Assembly (NCBI RefSeq): GCF_028290495.1
Contig: NZ_JAQGJT010000138.1
Location: 1 to 64,000, forward strand
Direction: 5' to 3'
From: Tardiphaga sp.
GTDB taxonomy: Bacteria; Pseudomonadota; Alphaproteobacteria; Rhizobiales; Xanthobacteraceae
Length of the DNA: 64,000 nucleotides
A program made the position numbers and the translations under genes. This document shows positions 16,283-25,031 of this stretch, piece by piece. The notes under the pieces were generated by a model. The model worked only from the letters and a program-made list of their open reading frames with translations, was not told where the DNA came from and did no database searches. Within the stretch, counting starts at the first letter, position 1. Each line of letters opens with the position of its first letter.

Positions 16283-18591
16283 ACGCCCAGGCGAAACAGA
16301 AGCTGGTCGGTCAGTCCGTCACCCGCAAGGAAGACGGCCCGCTGCTGCGCGGCCAGGGCCTGTTCGCCGCCGACGTCAACTTCCCGAACCAGCTTTACAT
16401 GCGCGTGGTCCGCTCGACCTATGCGCACGGCAAGATCCTGTCGGTCGATCTGGCGCCGGCGCTGGCGATCCCCGGCGTGCATGCGGCCTGGAGTTTTGCG
16501 GATGTCGCCGACATCCCGCCGATCGACTTCCGCCTGACCAAGCTCGAAGCGCTCGCCGCCTATCGCCAGACCATCCTGGCGAGCGACCGCGTGCGCTATG
16601 TCGGCGATCCCGTCGCCGTGGTGTTTGCCGACGATCCCTACCTCGCCGAAGACGCCGCTGAACTTGTCGTCGTCGAGATCGAGGAACTACCCGTCATCCT
16701 CGACGCCGACGGTCCGACCGGTGAATTCCGGGAGGGGCTGCCGACCGAGCCGGCGATCATCCGCAAGGGCTATGGCGATGTCGAGGCGGCGTTTGCCGCG
16801 GCGCATGCCACGATCAGCCTGTCGCTGTCGATCGGCCGGCACTCCGGCGTGCCCCTGGAGACCCGCGGCGCGATCGGACGTTACAATACCGCGACCGACA
16901 TGCTGGAAATGTACGGCGCGGCAAAAGTGCCGCACTGGAATCGCGACCAACTGGCCAAGATGTTCGGCCGGCCGTCGCTGAGCATGAACCTGTTCGAGGG
17001 TCATGTCGGCGGCGGCTTCGGCGTGCGCGGCGAATTGTATCCGGAGGACGTGCTGGTGTGTCTTGCCGCAATGCGGCTCGGCCGGCCCGTCAAATGGATC
17101 GAGGACCGCCGCGAGCACCTGATCGCCGCCAACCATTCGCGGCAGCAGACCCATCACATCCGGGCCGCGGTCGATGCCGACGGCCGCATCCTCGCGATCG
17201 ACGACGAATTCTTCCACGATCAGGGCGGCTACATGCGCACGCATGCCGCGACGGTGCCGGACCTCGCCGCGGCGATGCTGCCCGGCCCGTACCGCGTGCC
17301 GGCCTACCGCGCCACCGGCCACATCCGCCTCACCAACAAGACGCCGGGCGGCACCTACCGGGCGCCCGGCCGCTATGAGAGCACGTTTGTGCGCGAACGC
17401 CTGATCGATGCCATCGCGGCCGAGATCGGCATCGATGCAGTTGAAGTCCGTCGCCGCAATCTGATCGACAAGAGCGAGATGCCGGTGACGCGCGCGCTGG
17501 AAACGCTCGGCACCCATATCGTACTCGACTCCGGCGATTATGAAGGACTACTCGACAAGGCGCTGAACGGCGTCAGCTGGGACGAATTGCAGGCGCAGAT
17601 CGGGCGACGCCGGCAGGCCGGCGAGCTGGTCGGCGCGGGCGTTGCCATGTTCGTGGAAAAAAGCGGGCTCGGCCCGTTCGACGACGTGCGGATCACGATC
17701 GATACCAAGGGCTACGTCGAGGTCGTCACGGGCGCGGCCTCCGTCGGTCAGGGCGTCGAGACGGTAATCGCGCAGATTTGCGCTGACACGCTCGGCGTCA
17801 CCTACGCTTGCGTGAATGTGATCCACGGCCAGACCAACCGCATCGGGCGCGGCCTCGGTGCTTTCGCCTCGCGCGTCAGCGTGATGACCGGCGAGGCAAC
17901 GCGGCTGGCCGCGCTCAAACTGCGCGACAAGGTTCTGAGCACAGCTTCAGAGCTGATGCAGTTGCCGACCGGCGAACTCGATATCGTCGATGGCGAGATC
18001 GTGCAGACCGGCAGCATGGTCGGCCCCTCGGTAGGGCTCGGCCAGATCGCTGCGGCGCTGGCGCCCGGCTCAAAACTGCTCGGCGACCGGGAGCCCGGCC
18101 TGTCGGCCGAGGCCACCTTCGAGTCGGCCCACATGACCTATCCCTATGGCGTCCATGTCGCCGTGGTCTCGCTGGCGCGCGACACCGGCGCGATCGATAT
18201 CGAGCGCTATCTGGTGGCTTATGACGTCGGCAAGGCAATCAACCCGATGCTCGTCGAAGGCCAGATCGTCGGCGGCGTCGCGCAAGGCATCGGCGGCGCA
18301 CTATATGAAGAGTTCACCTATGACGACCGCGGCGAGCCGTTGGCCGTGACGTTTGCGGACTATCTGATGCCGACGGCGCGCGAAGTGCCTCATGTTGACG
18401 TCATCGTCTCCGAGGACGCGCCTAGCCCGCTCAACCCGATGGGCCTGAAGGGCGCCGGCGAAGGCGGCACCAACGCAGTCGGCGCCGCGCTCGCCGCCGC
18501 GATCGACGACGCGCTGAGCCAGCCCGGCGCCATCACGCAGCTGCCGGTTTCGCCGCAGAGGATCCGGGAGTTGTTGCGGGAACGCGAGTGA
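16279..18591 (+). CDS. Molybdenum hydroxylase large subunit 2
   Basis: 770 residues from a GTG start overlapping the iron-sulfur stop. It has the same architecture as the other large subunit but diverged. Cofactor loops are VGGGFGVRGELYPED near 240 and GGTYRAPGRYES near 360, and the catalytic-glutamate motif is KGAGEGGTNAVG near the end. Both large subunits therefore retain catalytic motifs. They could form alternative enzymes sharing the FAD and Fe-S subunits, or a mixed complex. The substrate is unknown. The next genes on the opposite strand (MarR, HAAT transporter) may supply and sense it. Confidence 0.92.
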   Translation: MNAQAKQKLVGQSVTRKEDGPLLRGQGLFAADVNFPNQLYMRVVRSTYAHGKILSVDLAPALAIPGVHAAWSFADVADIPPIDFRLTKLEALAAYRQTILASDRVRYVGDPVAVVFADDPYLAEDAAELVVVEIEELPVILDADGPTGEFREGLPTEPAIIRKGYGDVEAAFAAAHATISLSLSIGRHSGVPLETRGAIGRYNTATDMLEMYGAAKVPHWNRDQLAKMFGRPSLSMNLFEGHVGGGFGVRGELYPEDVLVCLAAMRLGRPVKWIEDRREHLIAANHSRQQTHHIRAAVDADGRILAIDDEFFHDQGGYMRTHAATVPDLAAAMLPGPYRVPAYRATGHIRLTNKTPGGTYRAPGRYESTFVRERLIDAIAAEIGIDAVEVRRRNLIDKSEMPVTRALETLGTHIVLDSGDYEGLLDKALNGVSWDELQAQIGRRRQAGELVGAGVAMFVEKSGLGPFDDVRITIDTKGYVEVVTGAASVGQGVETVIAQICADTLGVTYACVNVIHGQTNRIGRGLGAFASRVSVMTGEATRLAALKLRDKVLSTASELMQLPTGELDIVDGEIVQTGSMVGPSVGLGQIAAALAPGSKLLGDREPGLSAEATFESAHMTYPYGVHVAVVSLARDTGAIDIERYLVAYDVGKAINPMLVEGQIVGGVAQGIGGALYEEFTYDDRGEPLAVTFADYLMPTAREVPHVDVIVSEDAPSPLNPMGLKGAGEGGTNAVGAALAAAIDDALSQPGAITQLPVSPQRIRELLRERE

Positions 18592-18622
18592 TGGTTAGCA
18601 GCTTCAGCAAACTCCACTGTCA

Positions 18623-18716
18623 TCGCCCGGCTTGACCGGGCGACCCAGTACACGCAGGTGTCGGTAAGGGAACGGCACTGACAACGTCTACTGGATCAAC
18701 CGCCTTCGCGGTTGAT
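18623..18716. repeat. Two palindromic hairpins after the hydroxylase operon
   Basis: TCGCCCGG-CTTGA-CCGGGCGA at 18623-18643 belongs to a repeat type I associate with Bradyrhizobium genomes. A perfect 9-base stem, ATCAACCGC-CTTC-GCGGTTGAT, follows at 18695-18716. They lie between convergent genes and may act as a bidirectional, U-tract-poor terminator or be mobile REP-like units. Confidence 0.6.
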
Positions 18717-18756
18717 GACAACTGAGTGCAGGCGCACTCGGCCACCTACTTTCAGC

Positions 18757-19215
18757 TCACGTAATCTTCTTCAACAGCCTGGTCAGAGTCCGCTGCTCTT
18801 CCGCCGTCAATGGCCGCAACGTCTTGACGCTGATCTCGGCGGCAACGCGGGTCGCGGCCTCGATTGCCTTGGCGCCCTTATCGGTGAGCGACACCGCGCG
18901 ACGGCGGCGGTCGGTGGGATCAGAGCCGGTGATGATGAAGCCGCGCAGGCCCAAGCGGTCGACCACGCCCTTGATAGTGGCGGCGTCAAGATAGACCAGA
19001 CGTCCGAGATGGTTTTGCGAGCTGGGCCCGACCTCATGCAACTTCGCCATCACGGCAAACTGGGTTTGCGTGAGATCCTCGATCATGTTGGTCATGAAGA
19101 TCGAGGTGTGGCGCTGCATCGCCACCCGCATCAGGAAACCGACCTGAGTATCGATGACATAGTCCGACGGCGGTTCGGTGCCCGCCGGGACCTTCAGCTT
19201 ACCCGGCTTCTGCAT
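18757..19215 (-). CDS. MarR-family transcriptional regulator
   Basis: 152 residues. A winged helix lies about 50-125: LTQTQFAVMAKLHEVGPSSQ, LDAATIKGVVDRLGLRGFI, then the wing GSDPTDRRRRAVSLTDKG. MarR proteins are dimeric repressors that usually respond to aromatic or other phenolic ligands. It sits between the hydroxylase operon (convergent) and the HAAT transporter operon (same strand, downstream neighbour upstream in transcription). Palindromes built on TTGCA or GCAAA occur at 24067-24086 and 26704-26718, and its own leader has two half sites. It may control the transporter and catabolic genes. Ligand unknown. Confidence 0.9.
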   Translation of the reverse strand: MQKPGKLKVPAGTEPPSDYVIDTQVGFLMRVAMQRHTSIFMTNMIEDLTQTQFAVMAKLHEVGPSSQNHLGRLVYLDAATIKGVVDRLGLRGFIITGSDPTDRRRRAVSLTDKGAKAIEAATRVAAEISVKTLRPLTAEEQRTLTRLLKKIT

Positions 19216-19284
19216 CGAATTGCCCCTGACATCACCTGCAAACTATGAACGATCTTCGGTTGCAATAAAAGCTGTTCCACACGC

Positions 19285-20013
19285 TCACACGGTCAGATAT
19301 GCGCGCTGGATCTCGATATTATCCGCGAGTTCCGCCATGCGCCCGCTCCACTGGATCTGTCCCTTCTCCAGTACATAGGCGCGGTCCGAAACCAGTTCGG
19401 CGAAATGGACATTCTGCTCCGACAGCAGGATCGAGACGCCAGCGTTCTTCAATTCGAGAATCGTATTGGCCATCAGCTCGACAATCAGGGGGGCTACGCC
19501 TTCCGAGGGCTCGTCGAGCAGGATCAATAACGGATTACCCATCAACGTGCGCGCCACGGTGAGCATCTGCTGCTCGCCACCGCTCATCCGGCCGCCCGGC
19601 CGATGCGGCATCTCGCCAAGATTGGGAAAAAGTTTAAGCAACTTGGCTTCGGTCCAGACCGGCGCGGGCACACCGTCGGCAAACTGGCGCGGCGGCTGGC
19701 GGCCGATGTCGAGGTTTTCCATCACCGTGAGGTCCGAGAAGATGCGGCGGTCTTCCGGCGTGAAGCCGAGCCCAAGCCGCGCGATCTCGAACGGCGGCTT
19801 GCCGGAGATGTCGGTACCGTTGAAATGGATGGCACCGCACGACTGCGCCATCAGACCCATGATCGCCTTCATAGTGGTGGTCTTGCCGGCGCCGTTGCGG
19901 CCCATCAGCGCCACCACTTCGCCGCGCCCGACTTCGAGGCTCAGCCCGTAGAGGATCTGTGCGGCACCATAGGAAGCGCCGAGATTGTCGACCGTCAGCA
20001 TCGGCGCGCTCAT
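19285..20013 (-). CDS. livF: Branched-chain-type (HAAT) ABC transporter ATPase, LivF class
   Basis: 242 residues. Walker A is GRNGAGKTTT, signature MSGGEQQ and Walker B LILLDEPSEG. It carries the LivF-typical QNVHFAELVSDRAYVLEKGQI ending. With LivG it powers import of amino acids, amides or aromatic acids bound by the 22734-23945 protein. The start overlaps the LivG stop as ATGA. The operon order is binding protein, fused permease, LivG, LivF. Confidence 0.93.
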   Translation of the reverse strand: MSAPMLTVDNLGASYGAAQILYGLSLEVGRGEVVALMGRNGAGKTTTMKAIMGLMAQSCGAIHFNGTDISGKPPFEIARLGLGFTPEDRRIFSDLTVMENLDIGRQPPRQFADGVPAPVWTEAKLLKLFPNLGEMPHRPGGRMSGGEQQMLTVARTLMGNPLLILLDEPSEGVAPLIVELMANTILELKNAGVSILLSEQNVHFAELVSDRAYVLEKGQIQWSGRMAELADNIEIQRAYLTV

Positions 20014-20780
20014 GAGGAAGCCTCCGATTTGGCAAAGGTTTTTCCAGTGCCGAAATACACTTCGCGAACCTGCGGATTATCGCGGATCGACCTGGCATCG
20101 CCGTCGGCAATCAGCCGGCCGCGTGCCAGCACGATGATGCGGTCGGCGAAGGCGAACACCACATCCATCGAATGCTCGGTGAACAGCACCGAGATGCCAC
20201 GTTCGATCACCAGCCGCTTCACCAGCGCGATCAAATCATTGCGTTCCTTCGGCGCCATGCCAGCAGTGGGCTCGTCCATCAGGAGCAGTCGCGGGTCGTT
20301 AGCCAGCGCGATCGCCAGCTCGACGCGCTTGACGTCGCCGTAAGCGAGTTCGCGGCTCGGCCGGTCGGCAGCGTCCTGCATGCCGACCTGCGCCAGCAGT
20401 TCCAGTGCGCGCGCACGGTGCAGGGATGATGCCGGCTTCCACAATCTGTAGGTCTGGTGGGCGTGCGAGATCAGCGCCATCTGCACGTTCTCAACCACCG
20501 TCATCGAATTGAAGGTGGCGGCGACCTGGAAGGTGCGGCCGATGCCGAGCCGCCAGATCTCGCGCGGCTTCTTGCCGACGAGCTCGGTGCCCTCGAACGA
20601 GATCTCGCCGGAGTCGGGCGCGAGCTGGCCGTTGATCATGTTGAAGCACGTCGACTTGCCGGCGCCGTTGGGGCCGATCAGCGCCAAAAACTCCCCGCGC
20701 TTGATGTCGAACGACACTTCGTTGACGGCGCGGACGCCGCCGAACGCCTTGGAGAGCTTTCGAATGGCCAGATCGCTCAT
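20010..20780 (-). CDS. livG: HAAT ABC transporter ATPase, LivG class
   Basis: 256 residues from ATG 20780, which overlaps the permease stop as ATGA. The open frame continues far upstream, but that part is antisense shadow. Walker A is GPNGAGKST, with the LivG-type GIGRTFQVAATFNSMTVVENV loop, LAYGDVKRVELAIAL signature region and LLLMDEPTAGM. The C-terminal BCA_ABC_TP_C tail includes NPQVREVYFG. Partner of LivF in the same transporter. Confidence 0.93.
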   Translation of the reverse strand: MSDLAIRKLSKAFGGVRAVNEVSFDIKRGEFLALIGPNGAGKSTCFNMINGQLAPDSGEISFEGTELVGKKPREIWRLGIGRTFQVAATFNSMTVVENVQMALISHAHQTYRLWKPASSLHRARALELLAQVGMQDAADRPSRELAYGDVKRVELAIALANDPRLLLMDEPTAGMAPKERNDLIALVKRLVIERGISVLFTEHSMDVVFAFADRIIVLARGRLIADGDARSIRDNPQVREVYFGTGKTFAKSEASS

Positions 20781-22663
20781 GACGAAGCCTTCCGACGCGA
20801 GACCAGCTTGAGGAAGCCGCCGACGATGCCGCTCGGAAACGCCAGCACCAGCAACAGAATGATGCCGCCGAGCAGCGCCCGCCAGTATTCCGTCGATCGC
20901 ATCATGTAATCCTGCAGCACCGCATAGACCGATGCGCCGACGATCGGGCCGGTCAGTGTCTGGATGCCGCCAAGCAGCACCATCACCAGGCCGTCGATCG
21001 AGCGGCTGACCCCGATCGTCTCCGGCGAGATCGAGCCCTTGGCAAACGCGAACAGTCCGCCGGCGATGCCGCACACCGCGCCGGCAATCGCGAAGGCCAG
21101 CCAGTGCACGCGCTTGACGTCGAGGCCGATCGCTTCGGCGCGCAGCGGGGAATCCCGCCCTGCCCGCATCGCATATCCGAACGGTGCGAACAGGAACTTG
21201 CGCAGCAACAGCACGCCGACGGCGGCCAGCGCCAGCGTCAGGAAGTAGAACGGCCCGCGGCTGTCGAATGGCGCCGACGGCCAGACGCCAAGCACGCCGT
21301 TGGAGCCGCCGGTCAGCGTCTCCCACTGGAACACCGCGGCCCAGACGATCTGCGCAAAGGCCAATGTCAGCATCGCCAGATACACGCCGGACAGCCGCAC
21401 GGCGAACCAGCCAAACAACAGTGCGCCAAGCAGCGCCAGCGCGGGTGCGGCGGCGAGCGCGAGGCCCATCGGGGCTGCGAAGAACTTCACCAGCAGCGCT
21501 GCGCCATAGGCGCCAAGGCCGAAGTACGCGGCGTGACCGAACGAATGCATGCCGCCCGGCCCCATGATGAAATGCAGGCTGGTGGCGAACAGCACCGCGA
21601 TCAGCACGTCGATGCCGAGCACCAGCGTATACGGCGAGTTCTTCGCGATCAGCGGCAGGCAGACCAGCACGACCAGCAGCACGAGGCCGGCGATCTTGGT
21701 TGAAGCCGTGGCGGGACGCATCGGCTCCTCCGGCTCGGAAACGCTGCGCACCACCACCTGCTCGCGGCCGAGCAGACCATAGGGGCGCGCGATCAGCACC
21801 GCGGCCATCACCAGGAATTCCGCAACCAGCGTCAGCTTGGAGAAGTTCACCGAGAAGCCGCCGAAGCTGACGACGCCTAGACCGATGCACAGCGCCTTTA
21901 CTTCGGCGATAATCACCGCGGCGAGATAGGCGCCGGAGATCGAGCCCATGCCGCCGACCACGACGACGACGAAGGCGTCGCCGATCACGATCAGGTCCGT
22001 CGCCAGCGTCGCCGGCTCGCGCGCGATCTGCAGCGCGCCGCCGAGACCGGCGAGCAAGGCGCCGAGCGCAAACACGCCGGTGAACAGCATCGCCTGGTTG
22101 ACGCCGAGCGCGCCGACCATTTCGCGGTCCTGGGTCGCCGCGCGCATCAACCGGCCGAAGCGGGTCTTGGCCAGCGCGAGGTGAAGCATCCACAGCACGA
22201 AGGGGCCGATAAAGATCAGGAAAATGTCATAGGTCGGCAGTCTGCGGCCGAGCACTTCGACCGAGCCGGTGAGGCCCGGCGCGCGTGGACCGAGCAGGTC
22301 TTCCGGCCCCCACAGCCACAGCGTCGCGTCGTTGATGACCAGCACCAGCGCGAAGGTGGCGAGCAATTGAAACAGTTCGGGCGCGCGATAGATCCGGCGC
22401 AGCAGCACGATCTCGATGGCCGCGCCGATCACGCCGACCAGCAGAGCGGTGGCGACGATGCCGCCCCAGAAACCTAGCGCGCCGCCAAGCTTGGTGGCGA
22501 TCGAATAAGCGATGTAGGTCCCGATCATGTAGAGGGACCCGTGGGCGATGTTGACGATCCGGGTGACGCCGAAGATCAGCGACAGCCCGGCTGCCACGAA
22601 AAACAGCCCGGATGCCGATGACAATCCGTTGATGGCCTGGAACAGAAAGGAATTGAAGGTCAT
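20777..22663 (-). CDS. Fused LivH-LivM permease of the HAAT transporter
   Basis: 628 residues, the sum of a LivH and a LivM. The N-terminal half (about 1-290) is LivH-like, with NGLSSASGLFFVAAGLSLIFG, GVTRIVNIAHGSLYMIG and GALLAGLGGAL. A hydrophilic linker around 295-325 (REQVVVRSVSEPEEP) joins it to a LivM-like half. That half has MGPGGMHSFGHAAYFGLGAY and GGIQTLTGPIVGA near the end. One polypeptide therefore supplies both membrane domains. It is flanked by the binding-protein gene upstream, with a hairpin between, and by LivG downstream with a 4-base overlap. Confidence 0.92.
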   Translation of the reverse strand: MTFNSFLFQAINGLSSASGLFFVAAGLSLIFGVTRIVNIAHGSLYMIGTYIAYSIATKLGGALGFWGGIVATALLVGVIGAAIEIVLLRRIYRAPELFQLLATFALVLVINDATLWLWGPEDLLGPRAPGLTGSVEVLGRRLPTYDIFLIFIGPFVLWMLHLALAKTRFGRLMRAATQDREMVGALGVNQAMLFTGVFALGALLAGLGGALQIAREPATLATDLIVIGDAFVVVVVGGMGSISGAYLAAVIIAEVKALCIGLGVVSFGGFSVNFSKLTLVAEFLVMAAVLIARPYGLLGREQVVVRSVSEPEEPMRPATASTKIAGLVLLVVLVCLPLIAKNSPYTLVLGIDVLIAVLFATSLHFIMGPGGMHSFGHAAYFGLGAYGAALLVKFFAAPMGLALAAAPALALLGALLFGWFAVRLSGVYLAMLTLAFAQIVWAAVFQWETLTGGSNGVLGVWPSAPFDSRGPFYFLTLALAAVGVLLLRKFLFAPFGYAMRAGRDSPLRAEAIGLDVKRVHWLAFAIAGAVCGIAGGLFAFAKGSISPETIGVSRSIDGLVMVLLGGIQTLTGPIVGASVYAVLQDYMMRSTEYWRALLGGIILLLVLAFPSGIVGGFLKLVSRRKASS

Positions 22664-22672
22664 CGGAGGATG

Positions 22673-22704
22673 ACCTCCCCCCGCTGATGAGCGGCGGGGA
22701 GAGG
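22673..22704 (-). other. Intercistronic hairpin between binding protein and permease genes
   Basis: A GC-rich stem with arms CCTCCCC-CCGCT and AGCGG-CGGGGAGAGG and a GATG loop lies just after the binding-protein stop and before the permease start. Such stems commonly protect the binding-protein mRNA and lower downstream expression. That role is inferred. Confidence 0.5.
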
Positions 22705-22733
22705 ACGAGCGGCGATCATGGCCATGCTTTCCA

Positions 22734-23945
22734 TTACTCGGAGGCGGGACGCAGCTTCTTCACTTCGGCGTCGCTGGGCAGCACGCTGGCGCCATCGACA
22801 TACTTGAAATCAGCCATCGTGCCCTTGCCGTTTTCCAGCGCGATCTTGCCGACGTAAGCGCCCATCGTCGCCTGATGATCGCTGGCGCGGTACATGAACG
22901 GACCGAACGGACTGTCGAGCTTGAGACCTTCGAAGGCGGCGATCAGCTTGTCGGTATCGGTCGAGCCCGCCTTGGCGATGCCGGCCGCCAGCGACTTCAT
23001 GGTGGTGTAGCCGACGATCGAACCGAGACGCGGATAGTCGTTGTACTTCTTCTGATATGCGGCGAGGAAGGTGGTGTAGTCCGGGGTCTTGATCTTGTCC
23101 CAGGGATAGCCGGTGACGATCCAGCCGACCGGGGCTTCTTCCTTGACAGGATCGAGATATTCCGGCTCGCCCGACAGCAGGCTGACCACGGTGCGGTCCT
23201 TGAAGGTGCCGCGGGTGGTGCCTTCGCGCACCAGCTTGGAGAAGTCGGCGCCGAACAGAACGTTGAAGATCGCGTCCGGCTTGGCATCGTCGATCGCCTG
23301 CGCCACGGCGCCGGCATCGACCTTGCCGAGCGGTGGCGCCTGCTCGGTGACGAATTCGATGTCGGGCTGCTTGGCCTTCATCATTTCCTTGAAGGTCGCC
23401 GCCGCCGCCTGGCCATATTCGAAATTCGGATAGACCAGCGCCCAGCGTTTTTTCTTGGCGGCCAAAGCATCCGGCAGCAGCATCGCCACCTGCATGTAGG
23501 TCGTGGCGCGCAGCCGGAAGGTGTACTTGTTGCCGTTCGCCCAGGTGATCTTGTCGGTCAGCGGCTCGGAGGCGAGGAAGAACACTTTCTTCTTGCCGGC
23601 GAATTCGGTGACGGCGAGGCCGATGTGCGACAGGAAGGTGCCTGCGATGATGTTGACGCCTTCGCGCGTCACCAGTTCGTCAGCGACACGGACCGCATCG
23701 CCCGGCGTCGAGCCGTCGTCGCGTGAGATGACTTCGAGCTTCTTGCCGAGCACGCCGCCGCCGGCGTTGATTTCCTCGATCGCCAGCTCCCAGCCCTTCT
23801 TGTAGGGGTCGAGAAAGGCGGTCTGGGTCTTGTAGCTATTGAGCTCACCGATCTTGATCGTGCCCTGCGCCAAGGCTGCCTGGCCGAACGAGACCGCCAG
23901 TGCGCCGGCGAGTGCGAATGAACCTAAGTGCCGAGCCGTCATCAT
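22734..23945 (-). CDS. HAAT-family periplasmic substrate-binding protein
   Basis: 403 residues from ATG 23945, preceded by CGGAG. A typical signal peptide (MMTARHLGSFALAGALAVSF, cleavage after AALA) is followed by GTIKIGELNSYKTQTAFLDPYKKGWELAIEEINAGGGVLGK, the start of a Peripla_BP_6 fold. It continues with ELVTREGVNIIAGTFLSHIGLAV. It binds the ligand for the LivHM/LivG/LivF importer. The neighbouring CoA-pathway and molybdenum hydroxylase genes suggest an aromatic or heterocyclic acid rather than leucine, but this is inference. Confidence 0.92.
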   Translation of the reverse strand: MMTARHLGSFALAGALAVSFGQAALAQGTIKIGELNSYKTQTAFLDPYKKGWELAIEEINAGGGVLGKKLEVISRDDGSTPGDAVRVADELVTREGVNIIAGTFLSHIGLAVTEFAGKKKVFFLASEPLTDKITWANGNKYTFRLRATTYMQVAMLLPDALAAKKKRWALVYPNFEYGQAAAATFKEMMKAKQPDIEFVTEQAPPLGKVDAGAVAQAIDDAKPDAIFNVLFGADFSKLVREGTTRGTFKDRTVVSLLSGEPEYLDPVKEEAPVGWIVTGYPWDKIKTPDYTTFLAAYQKKYNDYPRLGSIVGYTTMKSLAAGIAKAGSTDTDKLIAAFEGLKLDSPFGPFMYRASDHQATMGAYVGKIALENGKGTMADFKYVDGASVLPSDAEVKKLRPASE

Positions 23946-24066
23946 GATCGAACTCCGTTGTGATCGAGGAATGTCCCGAAAGCCGCATGTCGCGGCAGAA
24001 TACATCGTGCAGCTGTTCTGTCTTGCACGCGTCGCGCTGTCGCGACGCGCTCTCTAATTAGGATGT

Positions 24067-24086
24067 GTGCAAATAATCTTTTGCAC
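24067..24086. promoter_or_regulatory. 20-bp perfect inverted repeat, candidate MarR operator
   Basis: GTGCAAA-TAATCT-TTTGCAC lies about 120 bases upstream of the binding-protein start, in a region otherwise free of genes between 24006 and 24176. TTGCA half sites recur nearby at about 24112-24145. Related GCAAAT-TTC-ATTTGC occurs at 26704-26718 before the hydrolase operon. Confidence 0.5.
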
Positions 24087-24176
24087 CCCTTTGGTTGTCA
24101 AGCCGCGTCTTGTTGCAACGTGCCTGTTGCAGCGTCAAGCGCGCACGACAGCAATGCCATCGCACGCGCCATTTGC

Positions 24177-24986
24177 CTAGCGATCGCGGAAACGATCCAT
24201 CAGCGCCTTGTCCTGGCCGCCGTCGATCTCGATCATCGTACCATTGGCCATCTGCACCAGCGGCGATGCCAGCATCACGACCAGGGTGGCGACTTCTTCC
24301 ACTTCGGCGATGCGCCCGAGCGCGATAGAGGCCGGCGCCAGCTTGTCGGCTTCCTCATAGGAAATGCCCATGTCGCGCGACATCGCGGTGACCAGACCGG
24401 CCCAGCGTTCGGTGCGCACCGGACCAGGATTGACCGCGCAGAACGAGATGTTGTGACGGCCGTACTGACCGGCGAGCGACATCGTCATATTCTGGCCGGC
24501 GGCATTCGCCGCGCCCGGCGCGATCTCCCAGTACGACGGCTTGACGCCGTCATTGCCGATCAGGTTGACGACGCGCCCGCCGCCCTGCTTGACCATGATG
24601 GGTAGCGCATGACGCAGGCAGCGCACATAGCCCATGAACTTGAGCTGCATCGCCTGCTCCCAGTCCTTCTCGGTCAGCGTCTCGATGACGCCGCCCGGCG
24701 CGGATCCGGCATTGTTGATCATCAGGTCGAGGCTGCCGAGCTGCTTGGCGGCCTTCTCGACGAAGTTCTTGGCATCTTCGTCCTTGGTCAGGTCGGCGGT
24801 GATCGCGACCACCGTCACGCCGGTGGCGTTGCGGATTTCTTCGGCGGTCTTCTCGAGCGGCTCGAGACGGCGCGCGCAGATGGCGACGTTGACGCCCTCC
24901 TTGGCCAGCGTCATGGCGATCGCCTTGCCGATGCCTTCGCTGCCGCCGGTGACGAGAGCGCATTTGCCCTTGAGTTGCAGATCCAT
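24177..24986 (-). CDS. Short-chain dehydrogenase/reductase with degenerate active site
   Basis: 269 residues. The classical SDR cofactor motif TGGSEGIGKAIAMTLA near 12 and LDLMINNAGSAPGG near 85 are intact, so nucleotide binding is likely. The region that should hold the Ser and the YxxxK reads VVNLIGND and then PGAANAAGQ. In my alignment by eye, Pro replaces Tyr and Asn replaces Lys. The C-terminal AVNPGPVRTER is normal. It may catalyse a non-standard reaction or have lost redox activity. It is downstream of the enoyl-CoA hydratase gene in a three-gene operon (hydrolase, hydratase, SDR). Confidence 0.88.
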   Translation of the reverse strand: MDLQLKGKCALVTGGSEGIGKAIAMTLAKEGVNVAICARRLEPLEKTAEEIRNATGVTVVAITADLTKDEDAKNFVEKAAKQLGSLDLMINNAGSAPGGVIETLTEKDWEQAMQLKFMGYVRCLRHALPIMVKQGGGRVVNLIGNDGVKPSYWEIAPGAANAAGQNMTMSLAGQYGRHNISFCAVNPGPVRTERWAGLVTAMSRDMGISYEEADKLAPASIALGRIAEVEEVATLVVMLASPLVQMANGTMIEIDGGQDKALMDRFRDR

Positions 24987-25031
24987 GTAAAGCTCCTTCT
25001 GTTGCAGGGATGAATGACGGTGATCGGTGGC

